NCBI GenBank assembly: GCA_018333455.1
Contig: JAGXTN010000056.1
Location: 1 to 40,098, forward strand
Reading direction: 5' to 3'
DNA: 40,098 nucleotides
Source of the DNA: Dethiobacter sp.
Lineage (GTDB): Bacteria; Bacillota; Dethiobacteria; Dethiobacterales; Dethiobacteraceae
This document shows positions 9,264-18,826 of the stretch, piece by piece. The position numbers and the translations under genes are program-made. The notes under the pieces were generated by a model, which had not been told where the DNA came from, ran no database searches, and worked only from the letters and a program-made list of their open reading frames with translations. Position 1 is the first letter of the stretch, and each line of letters starts with the position of its first letter.

Positions 9264-9782
9264 GTGGAAGGATTTATCAATAAAGCTAAAGCCCTGGCTG
9301 TTTTGAAGAAAAGAGAAAGCAGGGAATACATCTTAGTTCTTTTATCATGGGGGATTATATTTTTTGGGGTGCTGTTTCTACTGCTCGGGTCAGCGGGAGG
9401 ATATGTCCCAGGGCTACAATATATAGCAGTGCGTTTAGGGGGAGAATGGTTTTGGCCAATGACTTTAGCTGTGTCTATAGCCACTGCTCTTGCCCTAGGC
9501 TTAAAAAGTTTTTTCCTTGGTCTTTTTCTTGCCTTGCCTGGATTTTTTTTCTTGCTTTTTGTAATAGCCCAAATAGTTTCTTTAAGTAAATATTATGATG
9601 TAAGCACTTTTTATTTAAGCTTTCTCTTTTTTCTTGTTTTTTCATCTTGCGGAGCGCTATTGATCCGGGCCCACAAAGACGAGAAGAAAAGCTTTAAAAT
9701 CTACCAGGGAGCCTTCTTGGCGGTGTTACTTTTAATGGCCGCCTTTTTATTGTCTTTATTTTTTTACCGCCAAAGTGTTTAG
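9264..9782 (+). CDS. Membrane protein of unknown family (172 aa)
   Basis: GTG at 9264 gives a 172-residue protein with a short basic N-terminus (NKAKALAVLKKRESREY) and then about four or five hydrophobic segments (roughly 24-46, 63-80, 84-105, 114-133 and 147-168). A ribosome binding site is only fair (GAGGCGG about 13 bp upstream), so the start is uncertain. Leucine and phenylalanine are abundant and no motif of a known transporter was seen. It ends 11 bp before the next gene, so the two probably form one unit. Function unknown. Confidence 0.6.
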   Translation: MEGFINKAKALAVLKKRESREYILVLLSWGIIFFGVLFLLLGSAGGYVPGLQYIAVRLGGEWFWPMTLAVSIATALALGLKSFFLGLFLALPGFFFLLFVIAQIVSLSKYYDVSTFYLSFLFFLVFSSCGALLIRAHKDEKKSFKIYQGAFLAVLLLMAAFLLSLFFYRQSV

Positions 9783-9793
9783 GAGTGACATTT

Positions 9794-11164
9794 GTGAGGA
9801 AATACAAGAAATTTTTAACCAAAGCAAACCTTTTCATGGAGAACGACAAATCAGGAAACGCTCCTGATATTACAGCACTATTTTCATTTTGTCTTTTGCT
9901 GTCTTGGTTCGGAGCTGCTGGGATATTTACCTTGCAGGGATATCCGATTCGCGTTGTTGTAAGCTTGTTGTTTTTGGCGGCTGTCGTCATCAACCTGTCC
10001 TTAATTGTTTGGTCTGTAAACTCTCTTTTGTTTGCCGGAATGGGAATGGGGACGATAGTGTTTTTATTGAGTTTTTCAGAAATCAATGATTTGGCGTATA
10101 CTCATTTTTATGAGGTTCTTTGGCGTATAGCGGGTCAACAAGGGGAACATATCCTTTCAGCGTTGGGTTTTCTGTTGGCCTTTTTCTTTGCGCTGTCCTT
10201 AACGCTTTTCTTGCTATGGTTTCAGCTCAGTAAAAGCAGAATTTGGGGCCGCCGGGTGCTCTTATCAACGCAAGTCGCGATGTTAACGTTAAGCCTGCTT
10301 TTCTTGGTTAATTACAGAGGCCTGGCGGCTAACCCCGGCGGGATGACACTTGCTCTTGTCGTTATTGCGTTACTTGTTGCGCCGGTTTTGATTGCCGTAG
10401 CTGTGTGGTTTAGACAAAAGCAAGATGAGCAGTTGACAGGAAGAATCTACTGGGCGGCTTTCACGATCCAGATGATAGCGGTAGTTGGAGCAGTTTATTA
10501 TTTCGCGGTTTCTCCCACCGTGGAGCACCTAGGCCGACCGGTTGAGGTTAGGGAAATAAGACTGGGTGACAGGCCTCTAAGCCGCCCGTTTGTTGAAGAA
10601 GGGGCAGCATATCTGGTCAGTGGAGACGGCCGGTTACATAAAGTCAACCTGTTTACAGGGAGAAAGCAAACACTGGCACGCATCCTCCTTCCGAAACCGT
10701 CTGAAATTGGTTACCCAGAATATAGTTTATCAGTCGCGACAAAACTTAATCTGACAGCGGGAAGTCTCGCTAGAATGACCCCGGATAAACTTGCACTTAC
10801 GTTTGTGTATTCTTTATGGAGAGAAGCTGACCAAAATGAAGTCAACTTAACGCTGGAAGTTACGGTTAGTCAAGAAACCGGTCAAACCTCCTGGCAGGTA
10901 ACAGGTTTTACGAACCGTCCCGAGCACCGCCCGGCAGAAACGGCTGAGTATGCAGGAGTTACTCTTTATCCTTTTGTATCTGACTTACGTGTCCCCCTCC
11001 CAGCACATATGCGTATAGCAGGTGCAGGGATAGAGACAAGGGTTTTTACAAAAGGAAGCGTACGGTGGACTTATGCCGGGCAAGGATGGTTACTTGCCGG
11101 GACAAATCAAGGGGCTCTCTACATTATTGCTGCCGGTTCCCGCCGTGCACCTGATAAAAGATAG
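9794..11164 (+). CDS. Polytopic membrane protein with a large C-terminal domain (456 aa), unknown family
   Basis: GTG at 9794 sits 8 bp after TTAGGAG; an in-frame GTG at 9785 overlaps that site and is less likely. The first 240 residues contain about seven hydrophobic segments. The remaining 210 or so residues form a soluble, beta-looking domain with SGDGRLHKVNLFTGRKQTL, similar in style to a PQQ/WD-type blade, and several tryptophan-containing strands. With the preceding small membrane protein it may be an envelope complex; that is inference. A degraded copy of the 8531-9106 gene follows at once. Confidence 0.65.
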   Translation: MRKYKKFLTKANLFMENDKSGNAPDITALFSFCLLLSWFGAAGIFTLQGYPIRVVVSLLFLAAVVINLSLIVWSVNSLLFAGMGMGTIVFLLSFSEINDLAYTHFYEVLWRIAGQQGEHILSALGFLLAFFFALSLTLFLLWFQLSKSRIWGRRVLLSTQVAMLTLSLLFLVNYRGLAANPGGMTLALVVIALLVAPVLIAVAVWFRQKQDEQLTGRIYWAAFTIQMIAVVGAVYYFAVSPTVEHLGRPVEVREIRLGDRPLSRPFVEEGAAYLVSGDGRLHKVNLFTGRKQTLARILLPKPSEIGYPEYSLSVATKLNLTAGSLARMTPDKLALTFVYSLWREADQNEVNLTLEVTVSQETGQTSWQVTGFTNRPEHRPAETAEYAGVTLYPFVSDLRVPLPAHMRIAGAGIETRVFTKGSVRWTYAGQGWLLAGTNQGALYIIAAGSRRAPDKR

Positions 11165-11391
11165 TCACCGACGCTTCTTTTGTGGGGCGTCAGCCGGGTC
11201 GATATACCGGTGTCCTGTCAGTTTCCGTTTTCATTGGTGGGCAAATGAGCTACCATGTCATAGTGGAGCATATCCTCCCCGGTGGTGCTAATGATACAAT
11301 TATGCACTAAAAGACTCGGTATCTCTCTTCTGCACTGAAGGACGGCAATGAAGTGCCGATAGAATTTGTAGAAGGAATCGTTCAGTTATAA
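11164..11391 (+). pseudogene. Remnant of a paralogue of the 8531-9106 gene
   Basis: The frame beginning GTC at 11164 encodes QPGRYTGVLSVSVFIGG, then SYHVIVEHILPGGANDT, matching the 3' part of the 8531-9106 gene. It hits TAA at 11308-11310 and continues in the same frame with a coherent peptide (SALKDGNEVPIEFVEGIVQL) to TAA at 11389-11391. The 5' end is missing and runs into the end of the 9794 gene. The G-x-Y-x-G-V-L-S-V-S-V pattern resembles the last strands of secreted or pilin-like beta proteins; that is suggestive only. Confidence 0.5.
11247..11297 (+). repeat. 51-bp direct repeat, copy 2
   Basis: This is the partner of 9022-9072, with two mismatches, lying 2.2 kb away in the same orientation. 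The two copies flank the membrane-protein pair, so recombination between them would delete it. Confidence 0.9.
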
Positions 11392-11488
11392 TTGACTAAA
11401 ACTGACAGACACAGACTATTAATTGGAGCCATACAAGTAACGAGTAGTGGAAGAACATCCTCTTTAATTTTAGGGCAAGGCGCACAGA

Positions 11489-11573
11489 TGGGACCGTAGG
11501 CTTCGTAATGACCGGGCGCCGGATGGGTAGGAGATGGAGTATGGCAGCCTACTCATGAACCCACCCGGTCCCA
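11489..11573 (+). ncRNA. Candidate structured RNA in a 414-bp gene-free stretch
   Basis: GACCGGG (11510-11516) pairs with CCCGGTC (11564-11570); TGGGT (11524-11528) pairs with the adjacent ACCCA (11559-11563); GTAGG (11527-11531) can pair with CCTAC (11548-11552). A competing 8-bp pairing joins TGGGACCG (11489-11496) to CGGTCCCA (11566-11573), so two folds are mutually exclusive. It matches no RNA class that I recognise. The rest of 11392-11805 holds no gene; a ten-base stem (AACCTAATAA / TTATTGGGTT, about 11625-11665) and the fusA ribosome binding site are the only other signals. Confidence 0.3.
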
Positions 11574-11805
11574 GGAATAGTGATGCCGCCTTTGTTCCAA
11601 CTGCATAACACAAAACAGGGAAAAACCTAATAACCATCGGAACTATCCCCGTGTTTATTGGGTTTGTTAAAAGTGATGGAGTAAAAAATGTTGTTTTGAG
11701 AAATATTAACTGTCTGGGAAGGAGTTTATACCGGGCTAGTCGAATTAAACCAAAAATTTGCTCATCTTTGCTTATCTTTTTTCGACCACTAAAGGAGGCA
11801 TTCGT

Positions 11806-13896
11806 GTGAAAAACTATACAACAGAGAAAATTCGCAACGTTGCCCTAATTTCTCATGGTGGAGCAGGCAAAACATCACTGGCGGAAGCCATGATTTACAC
11901 CTCCGGCGCCACCACCCGGCTCGGAAAAACAGACTCAGGCACTACCACCACCGATTTTGATCCAGAGGAGATCAAGCGCCAGATTACAATTAATACTTCT
12001 CTCGCACCGGTCGAGTGGGCAGGTGTAAAAATAAACTTGTTGGACACCCCAGGCTATTTTGATTTTATTGGTGATGTGGCGGGCGCGCTGCGCGTAGCTG
12101 ATGCGGCGGTAGTAGTAGTTTCTGCAACGGCCGGCGTAGAAGTGGGAACGGAAAAGTTCTGGAGCTATGCGGATGAGAATAATTTGTCGCGCTTAATCTT
12201 TGTGAACAGAATGGATAAAGAAAATGCCCATTTTTCAAAAGTGTTGACGCAGTTGCAGGAGTTTTTCGGCTCGAAAGTAGTGCCGGTGCAAATCCCTATT
12301 GGCGCGGAAGCTTCGTTTAAAGGTGTAGTTGACATTATCAAAATGAAGGCTTATCTTTTCGAAGGCGACGGCAAAAAAGTGACGGAAAGCGATGTGCCTG
12401 CCGACTTAGCAGAGCTGGCGGGAAGCTACCGCGAGAAACTGATGGAGGCGGTAGCAGAAAGCGATGATGAACTGCTGATGAAATACCTAGAAGGGGAGCC
12501 GCTTAGCACAGAGGAAATAGTGACTGGTTTGCGCATCGCTCTCCAAGCAGGCAAAGTGATCCCGGTGCTCTGCGGTTCGGCTACTTTAAACAAAGGAATC
12601 CAGCCTCTCTTAGAGCTGATCGCCGGTGCTTTTCCCTCTCCGGCAGACGTGGGCGAGGTGAAGGCAATAAAAGCCGGGAGCAATGATCTGGAAACTATTA
12701 AAATTGATGCCAAAGGCCCGGTGGCCGCATTGGTGTTTAAAACCTTTGCCGACCCGTTCGTAGGGAAAATTTCTTACTTTAAGGTATATTCCGGCATCAT
12801 GAAAGGCGATACACAGTTAAATAACATCAATAAAGAGAAAACGGAGAGAGTCGGCCAACTTTTTACCATGCTAGGTAAAACTCAGCTTAACCTTAGCCAA
12901 GTTCCCGCCGGAGATATTGCTGCCGTGGCCAAATTGCAGGCTACCGCAACGGGTGACACACTTTGCGAAAAGAGCGTTTGCTCCGTATTCCCACCCATTA
13001 TTTTTCCGCAGCCGGTAACCACCTTTGCGGTTGAACCAAAAAAGCAGGGGGAAGAAGATAAAGTTGCCAGCGGTTTGGCACGCTTCCTGGAAGAAGATCC
13101 CACTTTCCGCATGGAGCGCAACTCCGAGGTAAAGCAAACTCTGATTTCTGGGATGGGGGAACTGCATCTAGAGATCATCACCAGCAGGCTGGCTAATAAA
13201 TTCGGTGTCGAAGTCGAGCTGACGCTGCCTAAAATTCCTTATAAGGAAACTATCCGCGGTGTGGCAAAGGTAGAAGGCAAACACAAAAAACAGTCGGGCG
13301 GCCGCGGTCAGTTTGGCCATGTTTGGATTGAATTTTCGCCGATGGAAACGGGCAGTCAATTTCAATTCGAGGACAAGGTGGTTGGTGGTGCCGTGCCACG
13401 CCAATATATCCCGGCGGTGGAAAAAGGCTTGCGGGAAGCACTGGAAACCGGCGTTTTAGCCGGTTATCCGGTGGTGGATATCAAAGCCAGCCTATATGAC
13501 GGTTCCTATCATAATGTGGACTCTTCTGAAATGGCCTTTAAGATTGCAGCACATCTGGCATTTAAAAAAGGAATTGAGCAGGCTAAACCGGTGTTGCTGG
13601 AGCCGGTGATGGCTGTGGAAGTCACCGTTTCTGACCAGTATATGGGTGATATTATGGGGGATATGAACAGCCGGCGCGGACGCATCCTCGGTATGGAGCC
13701 AAGCAATGGCGTCCAGATTATTAAGGCTAATGTGCCGCTGGCGGAAATGCTTAAATACGCCATAGACCTGCGCTCAATGACTCAGGGGCGTGGTTTCTTC
13801 GCAATGAAATTCAGTCACTACGAAGAAGTGCCGGCTCATATTGCCGAGCAGGTAATCGCAGCGTCTAAAGCCGAAAAAATAGCGGCAGAAAACTAA
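11806..13896 (+). CDS. Elongation factor G-like GTPase (EF-G2 type)
   Basis: GTG at 11806 follows AAAGGAGG (11791-11798) and gives 696 residues beginning VKNYTTEKIRNVALISHGG. The alternative in-frame start at 11758 has no ribosome binding site. All EF-G domains are present. The P-loop is HGGAGKTS rather than the usual HxDAGKTT, and the specificity motif is NRMD instead of NKMD, with DTPGYFDF as G3. These features point to the second EF-G paralogue of many Firmicutes rather than the main translocase in the str operon; no rpsL, rpsG or tuf is nearby. Its cellular role is not clear. Confidence 0.85.
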   Translation: MKNYTTEKIRNVALISHGGAGKTSLAEAMIYTSGATTRLGKTDSGTTTTDFDPEEIKRQITINTSLAPVEWAGVKINLLDTPGYFDFIGDVAGALRVADAAVVVVSATAGVEVGTEKFWSYADENNLSRLIFVNRMDKENAHFSKVLTQLQEFFGSKVVPVQIPIGAEASFKGVVDIIKMKAYLFEGDGKKVTESDVPADLAELAGSYREKLMEAVAESDDELLMKYLEGEPLSTEEIVTGLRIALQAGKVIPVLCGSATLNKGIQPLLELIAGAFPSPADVGEVKAIKAGSNDLETIKIDAKGPVAALVFKTFADPFVGKISYFKVYSGIMKGDTQLNNINKEKTERVGQLFTMLGKTQLNLSQVPAGDIAAVAKLQATATGDTLCEKSVCSVFPPIIFPQPVTTFAVEPKKQGEEDKVASGLARFLEEDPTFRMERNSEVKQTLISGMGELHLEIITSRLANKFGVEVELTLPKIPYKETIRGVAKVEGKHKKQSGGRGQFGHVWIEFSPMETGSQFQFEDKVVGGAVPRQYIPAVEKGLREALETGVLAGYPVVDIKASLYDGSYHNVDSSEMAFKIAAHLAFKKGIEQAKPVLLEPVMAVEVTVSDQYMGDIMGDMNSRRGRILGMEPSNGVQIIKANVPLAEMLKYAIDLRSMTQGRGFFAMKFSHYEEVPAHIAEQVIAASKAEKIAAEN

Positions 13897-13930
13897 GCGT
13901 AACAAGAATAATGCGTTGTGTTTATCTAAG

Positions 13931-13964
13931 ATAAAGGGCAAGCGCCAACGCGCTTGCCCTTTAT
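13931..13964 (+). terminator. Intrinsic terminator after the EF-G-like gene
   Basis: A perfect 15-bp inverted repeat, ATAAAGGGCAAGCGC (13931-13945) and its complement (13950-13964), surrounds a CAAC loop. The T run is short (TTTAT is inside the stem), but stem strength and position 35 bp after the stop codon support termination. Confidence 0.75.
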
Positions 13965-13977
13965 AACCAGCAACTAG

Positions 13978-14002
13978 CCGGCGGCATCTTTGTTGCCGCC
14001 GG
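13978..14002. other. Second hairpin between the EF-G-like gene and ddl
   Basis: CCGGCGGCA (13978-13986) and TGCCGCCGG (13994-14002) form a perfect 9-bp GC-rich stem with a 7-base loop and no T run. It lies 43 bp before the ddl start. It could be a tandem terminator element or part of the ddl leader. Confidence 0.5.
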
Positions 14003-14044
14003 AGCATAGGCTAGAGGCAAGTTTAGCTACGGAGGGGTATTTTT

Positions 14045-15103
<1,059 letters not shown>

Positions 15104-15119
15104 AGGCGAGGTGGAATCC

Positions 15120-15755
15120 ATGAAAAGACAGGCAGCTTTTCTTCTTCTGGCATTGCTCTGGACAGGCACTGCCATAGGGCAGCCTTTAGCCCTTTCTCCG
15201 GCAGAGATGGTGGAGGGCGCCCAGTATATTCTTGCCGGCAAAGTAATAGAAGTGCGGGAGCAACAGGAGAACCCCGAATTTGTGATTCGGGTCGATACCG
15301 TTTATCGTGGTGAACTGGGGTTGGCGACGCTTTCCATTCCTTTACCGCCTCAGTCCGGCAGGTTGTGGGCTGTGCCGGAGCTGGATAGTCGGATGCTCTT
15401 TTTTCTAACAACAGATGAAGGGCGGAGCCTTACTCCGGCAGGAAATTTGAACTGGGCCGCCTTTTTCAAAGATGAGCAGGTGGAGCGACTGTTTATGGGA
15501 GCCCGTTTTAACAATTGGGCAGAGGCAGACTATCTTCAGGAATATAATCGCTTTCTTGCGGAAACACCAGGCAGGAAAATCCCGCCCGACGGCGATACGG
15601 AGGAGAGTGCCGCACCGGAGCCGTCAAGGCGGCCGGGAGAAGTCAACCCGGTTTGGTTTTTTGCTTTCGCCGGCATTATGTTTATCTTATTGTTAGTCTC
15701 CTCTCTATTGAAAAAAAAGGCGCTAACTAAAAACATCAACAAAAAGCAGCGCTGA
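15120..15755 (+). CDS. Unknown exported, membrane-anchored protein (211 aa)
   Basis: ATG at 15120 is preferred because GCGAGG at 15106-15111 is well spaced; an in-frame GTG at 15111 lies within it. The N-terminus MKRQAAFLLLALLWTG is a signal peptide with probable cleavage near residue 20. A beta-rich stretch follows (YILAGKVIEVREQQ, VDTVYRGELG), resembling OB-fold or secreted regulator domains. A low-complexity proline/glutamate linker is at about 155-175, then a transmembrane helix (PVWFFAFAGIMFILLLVSSLL) and a basic tail, so the bulk is outside. It lies 16 bp after ddl and is probably co-transcribed. Function unknown. Confidence 0.75.
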   Translation: MKRQAAFLLLALLWTGTAIGQPLALSPAEMVEGAQYILAGKVIEVREQQENPEFVIRVDTVYRGELGLATLSIPLPPQSGRLWAVPELDSRMLFFLTTDEGRSLTPAGNLNWAAFFKDEQVERLFMGARFNNWAEADYLQEYNRFLAETPGRKIPPDGDTEESAAPEPSRRPGEVNPVWFFAFAGIMFILLLVSSLLKKKALTKNINKKQR

Positions 15756-15818
15756 TGAGATAATTTGCTGCGAATTCTTCCTGCAGCAGTCTGACTCTGT
15801 CAGTTCGGCGCAAATGGC

Positions 15819-15847
15819 TTGTCCTGGAGGAAAAATTATAGTAAAAT
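15819..15847 (+). promoter_or_regulatory. Probable promoter of pdxST
   Basis: TTGTCC (15819-15824) and TAAAAT (15842-15847) are 17 bp apart and lie 54 bp ahead of pdxS. Both hexamers differ from consensus, so this is a fair rather than strong prediction. No PdxR-type repeats were noticed. Confidence 0.5.
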
Positions 15848-15900
15848 AAGATATTAATTAATCCAGATAGAATCACAGGGTATTTCAGGAAAGGGGAATT

Positions 15901-16791
15901 ATGGGAATGGCAGAACAAGGTACTTTTTGTGTTAAGGCCGGCTTGGCCGAGATGCAAAAAGGGGGCGTCATTATGGATGTCACAACGCCTGAACAGGCAA
16001 AAATTGCGGAAGAAGCAGGTGCAGTAGCTGTTATGGCACTGGAAAGGGTGCCCGCTGATATTCGCGCCGCCGGCGGCGTGGCCAGAATGGCAGATCCGGA
16101 GATAATTTTAAAAATTATGGATGTGGTAACGATTCCGGTTATGGCCAAAGCGCGCATTGGTCACTTCGTGGAAGCGAAAATCCTTGAAGCACTAGGGGTC
16201 GATTATATCGACGAAAGTGAAGTTCTTACTCCTGCCGACGATGAGTTTCATATTAACAAACGGCAATTTACCGTTCCTTTTGTTTGCGGTGCCAGAAACC
16301 TGGGCGAAGCACTGCGCCGCATCGGAGAAGGAGCGTCAATGCTCAGAACCAAGGGTGAACCGGGGACGGGCAATGTAGTCGAAGCCGTCCGGCATATGCG
16401 GATGATGATGAGTGAAATTCGCAAGTTATTAAATACACCGGATGAAGAATTGATGAGCTTTGCTAAGCAGGCAGGCGCACCATACGAACTGGTTTGCCAA
16501 GTGAAGCGCTTGGGGCGCTTGCCGGTTGTAAATTTTGCTGCGGGTGGAATTGCCACACCGGCTGATGCTGCATTAATGATGCAACTAGGGTGTGACGGTA
16601 TTTTTGTCGGGTCAGGAATTTTTAAAGCTAAGGAGCCAAGAGCGCGGGCCAAAGCTATTGTGGATGCCACTCTTCACCATGATGACCCAAGCCTCTTGGC
16701 GGAGATTTCCAAGGGGTTGGGTGAAGCCATGCCCGGTCTAGAAATTTCCACAATCCGCCGAGAAGAACGGATGCAGGAGCGGGGCTGGTAG
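15901..16791 (+). CDS. pdxS: Pyridoxal 5'-phosphate synthase, synthase subunit
   Basis: The 296-residue (beta/alpha)8 enzyme builds PLP from ribose 5-phosphate, glyceraldehyde 3-phosphate and ammonia. The conserved start region [17 protein letters not shown], the catalytic region [18 protein letters not shown] and the phosphate-binding [19 protein letters not shown] are visible. Length is typical. ATG at 15901 follows AAAGGGG. The glutaminase pdxT follows 3 bp later. PLP is also the cofactor of IlvE upstream. Confidence 0.97.
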   Translation: MGMAEQGTFCVKAGLAEMQKGGVIMDVTTPEQAKIAEEAGAVAVMALERVPADIRAAGGVARMADPEIILKIMDVVTIPVMAKARIGHFVEAKILEALGVDYIDESEVLTPADDEFHINKRQFTVPFVCGARNLGEALRRIGEGASMLRTKGEPGTGNVVEAVRHMRMMMSEIRKLLNTPDEELMSFAKQAGAPYELVCQVKRLGRLPVVNFAAGGIATPADAALMMQLGCDGIFVGSGIFKAKEPRARAKAIVDATLHHDDPSLLAEISKGLGEAMPGLEISTIRREERMQERGW

Positions 16792-16794
16792 CAG

Positions 16795-17367
16795 ATGAAA
16801 ATCGGTGTGCTTGCCATTCAGGGCGCCGTCCGTGAGCATGTAACTGCCCTGCAAAAATGCGGCGAAGATGTGGTCTGCGTCAAAAAGGCGGAACAGTTTG
16901 CTGAGCTGGACGGACTAGTGATTCCGGGTGGAGAGAGTACGACCATCGGAAAGTTACTGGTTCGTTTTGGCTTGGTGGAACCGATTTTGCGGCTGATAGC
17001 GCAAGGCAAAGCGGTCTACGGTACTTGTGCAGGCTTAATTTTGTTGGCCACTCGGGTGGAGGGAAGCGAGCAATTCTTATTGGGCAAAATGGATATCGCT
17101 GTTGCACGCAATGCATTTGGCCGGCAAAGGGAGAGCTTTGAGCAGGAGCTGCCCGTTCCCGTCTTGGGCAAGGAGCCTTTTCCGGCTGTGTTTATTCGCG
17201 CTCCTTTGATTAAAGCGTATGGCAGTAAGGTGCAAGTGCTGGCTAGATGCAATGCTGAGGTTGTGGCTGCCCGGCAGGACAATCTTCTAGTCAGTGCTTT
17301 TCACCCGGAGCTGACAGACGACGTGCGGATGCACAGCTATTTTGTGGGTATGGCTAAAGGTAATTAA
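16795..17367 (+). CDS. pdxT: Pyridoxal 5'-phosphate synthase, glutaminase subunit
   Basis: The 190-residue class I glutamine amidotransferase supplies ammonia to PdxS. It has GVLAIQGAVREH at the N-terminus, PGGESTTIGKLL near residue 46, the nucleophile cysteine in YGTCAGLILLA (about C79), and the catalytic His/Glu in FHPELTDD near 170. Length is normal. It starts 3 bp after pdxS. Confidence 0.96.
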   Translation: MKIGVLAIQGAVREHVTALQKCGEDVVCVKKAEQFAELDGLVIPGGESTTIGKLLVRFGLVEPILRLIAQGKAVYGTCAGLILLATRVEGSEQFLLGKMDIAVARNAFGRQRESFEQELPVPVLGKEPFPAVFIRAPLIKAYGSKVQVLARCNAEVVAARQDNLLVSAFHPELTDDVRMHSYFVGMAKGN

Positions 17368-17381
17368 GAGAGATTATCTGC

Positions 17382-17412
17382 AAAAAGAGAAGGGAACCCC
17401 TTCTCCTTTTTG
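17382..17412 (+). terminator. Intrinsic terminator of pdxST
   Basis: AAAAAGAGAAGGG and CCCTTCTCCTTTTT form a 13-bp stem with one bulge, ending in a T run, 14 bp after the pdxT stop. Confidence 0.85.
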
Positions 17413-17467
17413 TACCGGTTAAAAGGAGAAACTCCTTTGACGTGGAAATATCCATGAGGGTGAGTTT

Positions 17468-18112
17468 ATGCGGGAAAAAAATCTCTTTGATTTATTGGCT
17501 GGAAGTTCAGAAGACAGGGCCCATAAAACGAAGTTGGCACAGCCCGTCGGGCAGCCGGCTACCATGGAGAGTTTGGCTGCGGAAGTTGTGGGATGCGCGC
17601 GCTGTTCGCTTCGTTTGGGAGCAAGCCGGGTGGTCTTTGGGGAAGGGAATCCGCAGGCAAAATTAATCTTTGTGGGGGATGCTCCCGGCGCAGACGAGGA
17701 TCGGCAGGGGTCGCCCTTTGTAGGCGCGTCAGGGCAACTGTTAGATAAAATTTTGGCAGCTGCAGAAATTAAGCGCGACGAAATATATCTCACTAATGTT
17801 CTTAAGTGTCGGCCACCGGAAACCCGGAAGCCCCAACCGGAGGAGATAGCCGCATGCCGAGGACATCTGCAGCGGCAGATTGAGCTGATTAGTCCAGCCA
17901 TCATAGTTTGTCTCGGCTCTTTCGCAGCACAGGCATGCTTAACGCCCTCCGTCCGCGCCAACTTGGTGCGCGGCCGCTGGTTTGCGCTGGACGGGATTCG
18001 GTTGATGTTTACATTCCATCCGGCGGAGCTGCTTTTAGATCCGGCAAAGAAAAAACCGGTTTGGCAAGACATTCAGCAGGTAAGAGATGCCTACCGTTTG
18101 CTAACGGTTTAA
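17468..18112 (+). CDS. Family 4 uracil-DNA glycosylase (4Fe-4S)
   Basis: The 214-residue enzyme removes uracil from DNA. Cluster cysteines are in CARC (about residues 43-46), in KCRPP and in EIAACRGHL, the pattern of family 4 enzymes. Active-site motifs are GDAPGADEDRQGSPFVG (usually GEAPG; here Asp replaces Glu) and FHPAELL near the C-terminus. About 40 extra residues precede the first cysteine pair, as in other clostridial members. ATG at 17468 follows GAGGGTGAG. A response regulator starts 12 bp after the stop, so co-transcription is possible. Confidence 0.9.
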   Translation: MREKNLFDLLAGSSEDRAHKTKLAQPVGQPATMESLAAEVVGCARCSLRLGASRVVFGEGNPQAKLIFVGDAPGADEDRQGSPFVGASGQLLDKILAAAEIKRDEIYLTNVLKCRPPETRKPQPEEIAACRGHLQRQIELISPAIIVCLGSFAAQACLTPSVRANLVRGRWFALDGIRLMFTFHPAELLLDPAKKKPVWQDIQQVRDAYRLLTV

Positions 18113-18124
18113 GGAGGTAGTTTT

Positions 18125-18826
18125 GTGGCGCGTATTTTAGTGGTGGACGATGAAAAAACGATAGTTAAGGGCTTAAAGTTTAGCCTAGAAAAAGAGGGCT
18201 ACGAGGTTCTGGCTGCCTATGACGGCGCAGAGGCTTTGAGTTTGTTTAAAAAGGAAAACCCGGATCTAATCGTTTTGGATTTAATGCTGCCCGAAGTGGA
18301 TGGTTTTGAAGTTTGCCGCAGAATCCGCAAGGGAAGCGAAGTGCCAATTATTATGCTGACCGCACGGGGCGAAGATATTGATAAAATTCTTGGCCTGGAG
18401 TTGGGGGCAGACGATTATGTTACCAAACCGTTTAATCCCCGTGAACTGACGGCCCGGATCAAGGCGATTCTACGACGTTCGCAGCTCCCCACCGGCAAGG
18501 ACCAGGTAGGGATGCAGGTTATTCGGCTGCAGGATTTACAAATTGACTTGTTCCAACGTAAAGTTCGGATTCGTGACAAAGAGGTCGATTTGACCAGCAA
18601 AGAATTTGCCCTGTTAAGCCTGCTGGCCAGTCACCCGGGACGGGTTTTCAGCCGTGAAAAGCTGCTGGAACATGTGTGGGGCTATGATTATTACGGGGAT
18701 GCGCGGACGGTGGATGTTCATATTCGACATATGCGAGAAAAGATTGAGCCAGACCCCGCTACTCCCCAGCTAATCCTTACCGTCTGGGGAGCCGGATATA
18801 AATTCCGGGAGGCAAAAAATGTTTAA
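18125..18826 (+). CDS. OmpR/PhoB-family response regulator
   Basis: The 233-residue protein has a receiver domain with acidic pocket DDE (8-10), phosphoacceptor D52 in LIVLDLMLP, and K101 in DYVTKPF. A winged-helix DNA-binding domain follows (about 130-230), including VDLTSKEFALLSLL and WGAGYKFRE. GTG at 18125 follows AAGGAGG. It overlaps the kinase gene by 8 bp. The domain type is that of PhoP, ResD and WalR; repeats ahead of 20331 suggest a PhoP-like box as a target. Confidence 0.94.
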   Translation: MARILVVDDEKTIVKGLKFSLEKEGYEVLAAYDGAEALSLFKKENPDLIVLDLMLPEVDGFEVCRRIRKGSEVPIIMLTARGEDIDKILGLELGADDYVTKPFNPRELTARIKAILRRSQLPTGKDQVGMQVIRLQDLQIDLFQRKVRIRDKEVDLTSKEFALLSLLASHPGRVFSREKLLEHVWGYDYYGDARTVDVHIRHMREKIEPDPATPQLILTVWGAGYKFREAKNV

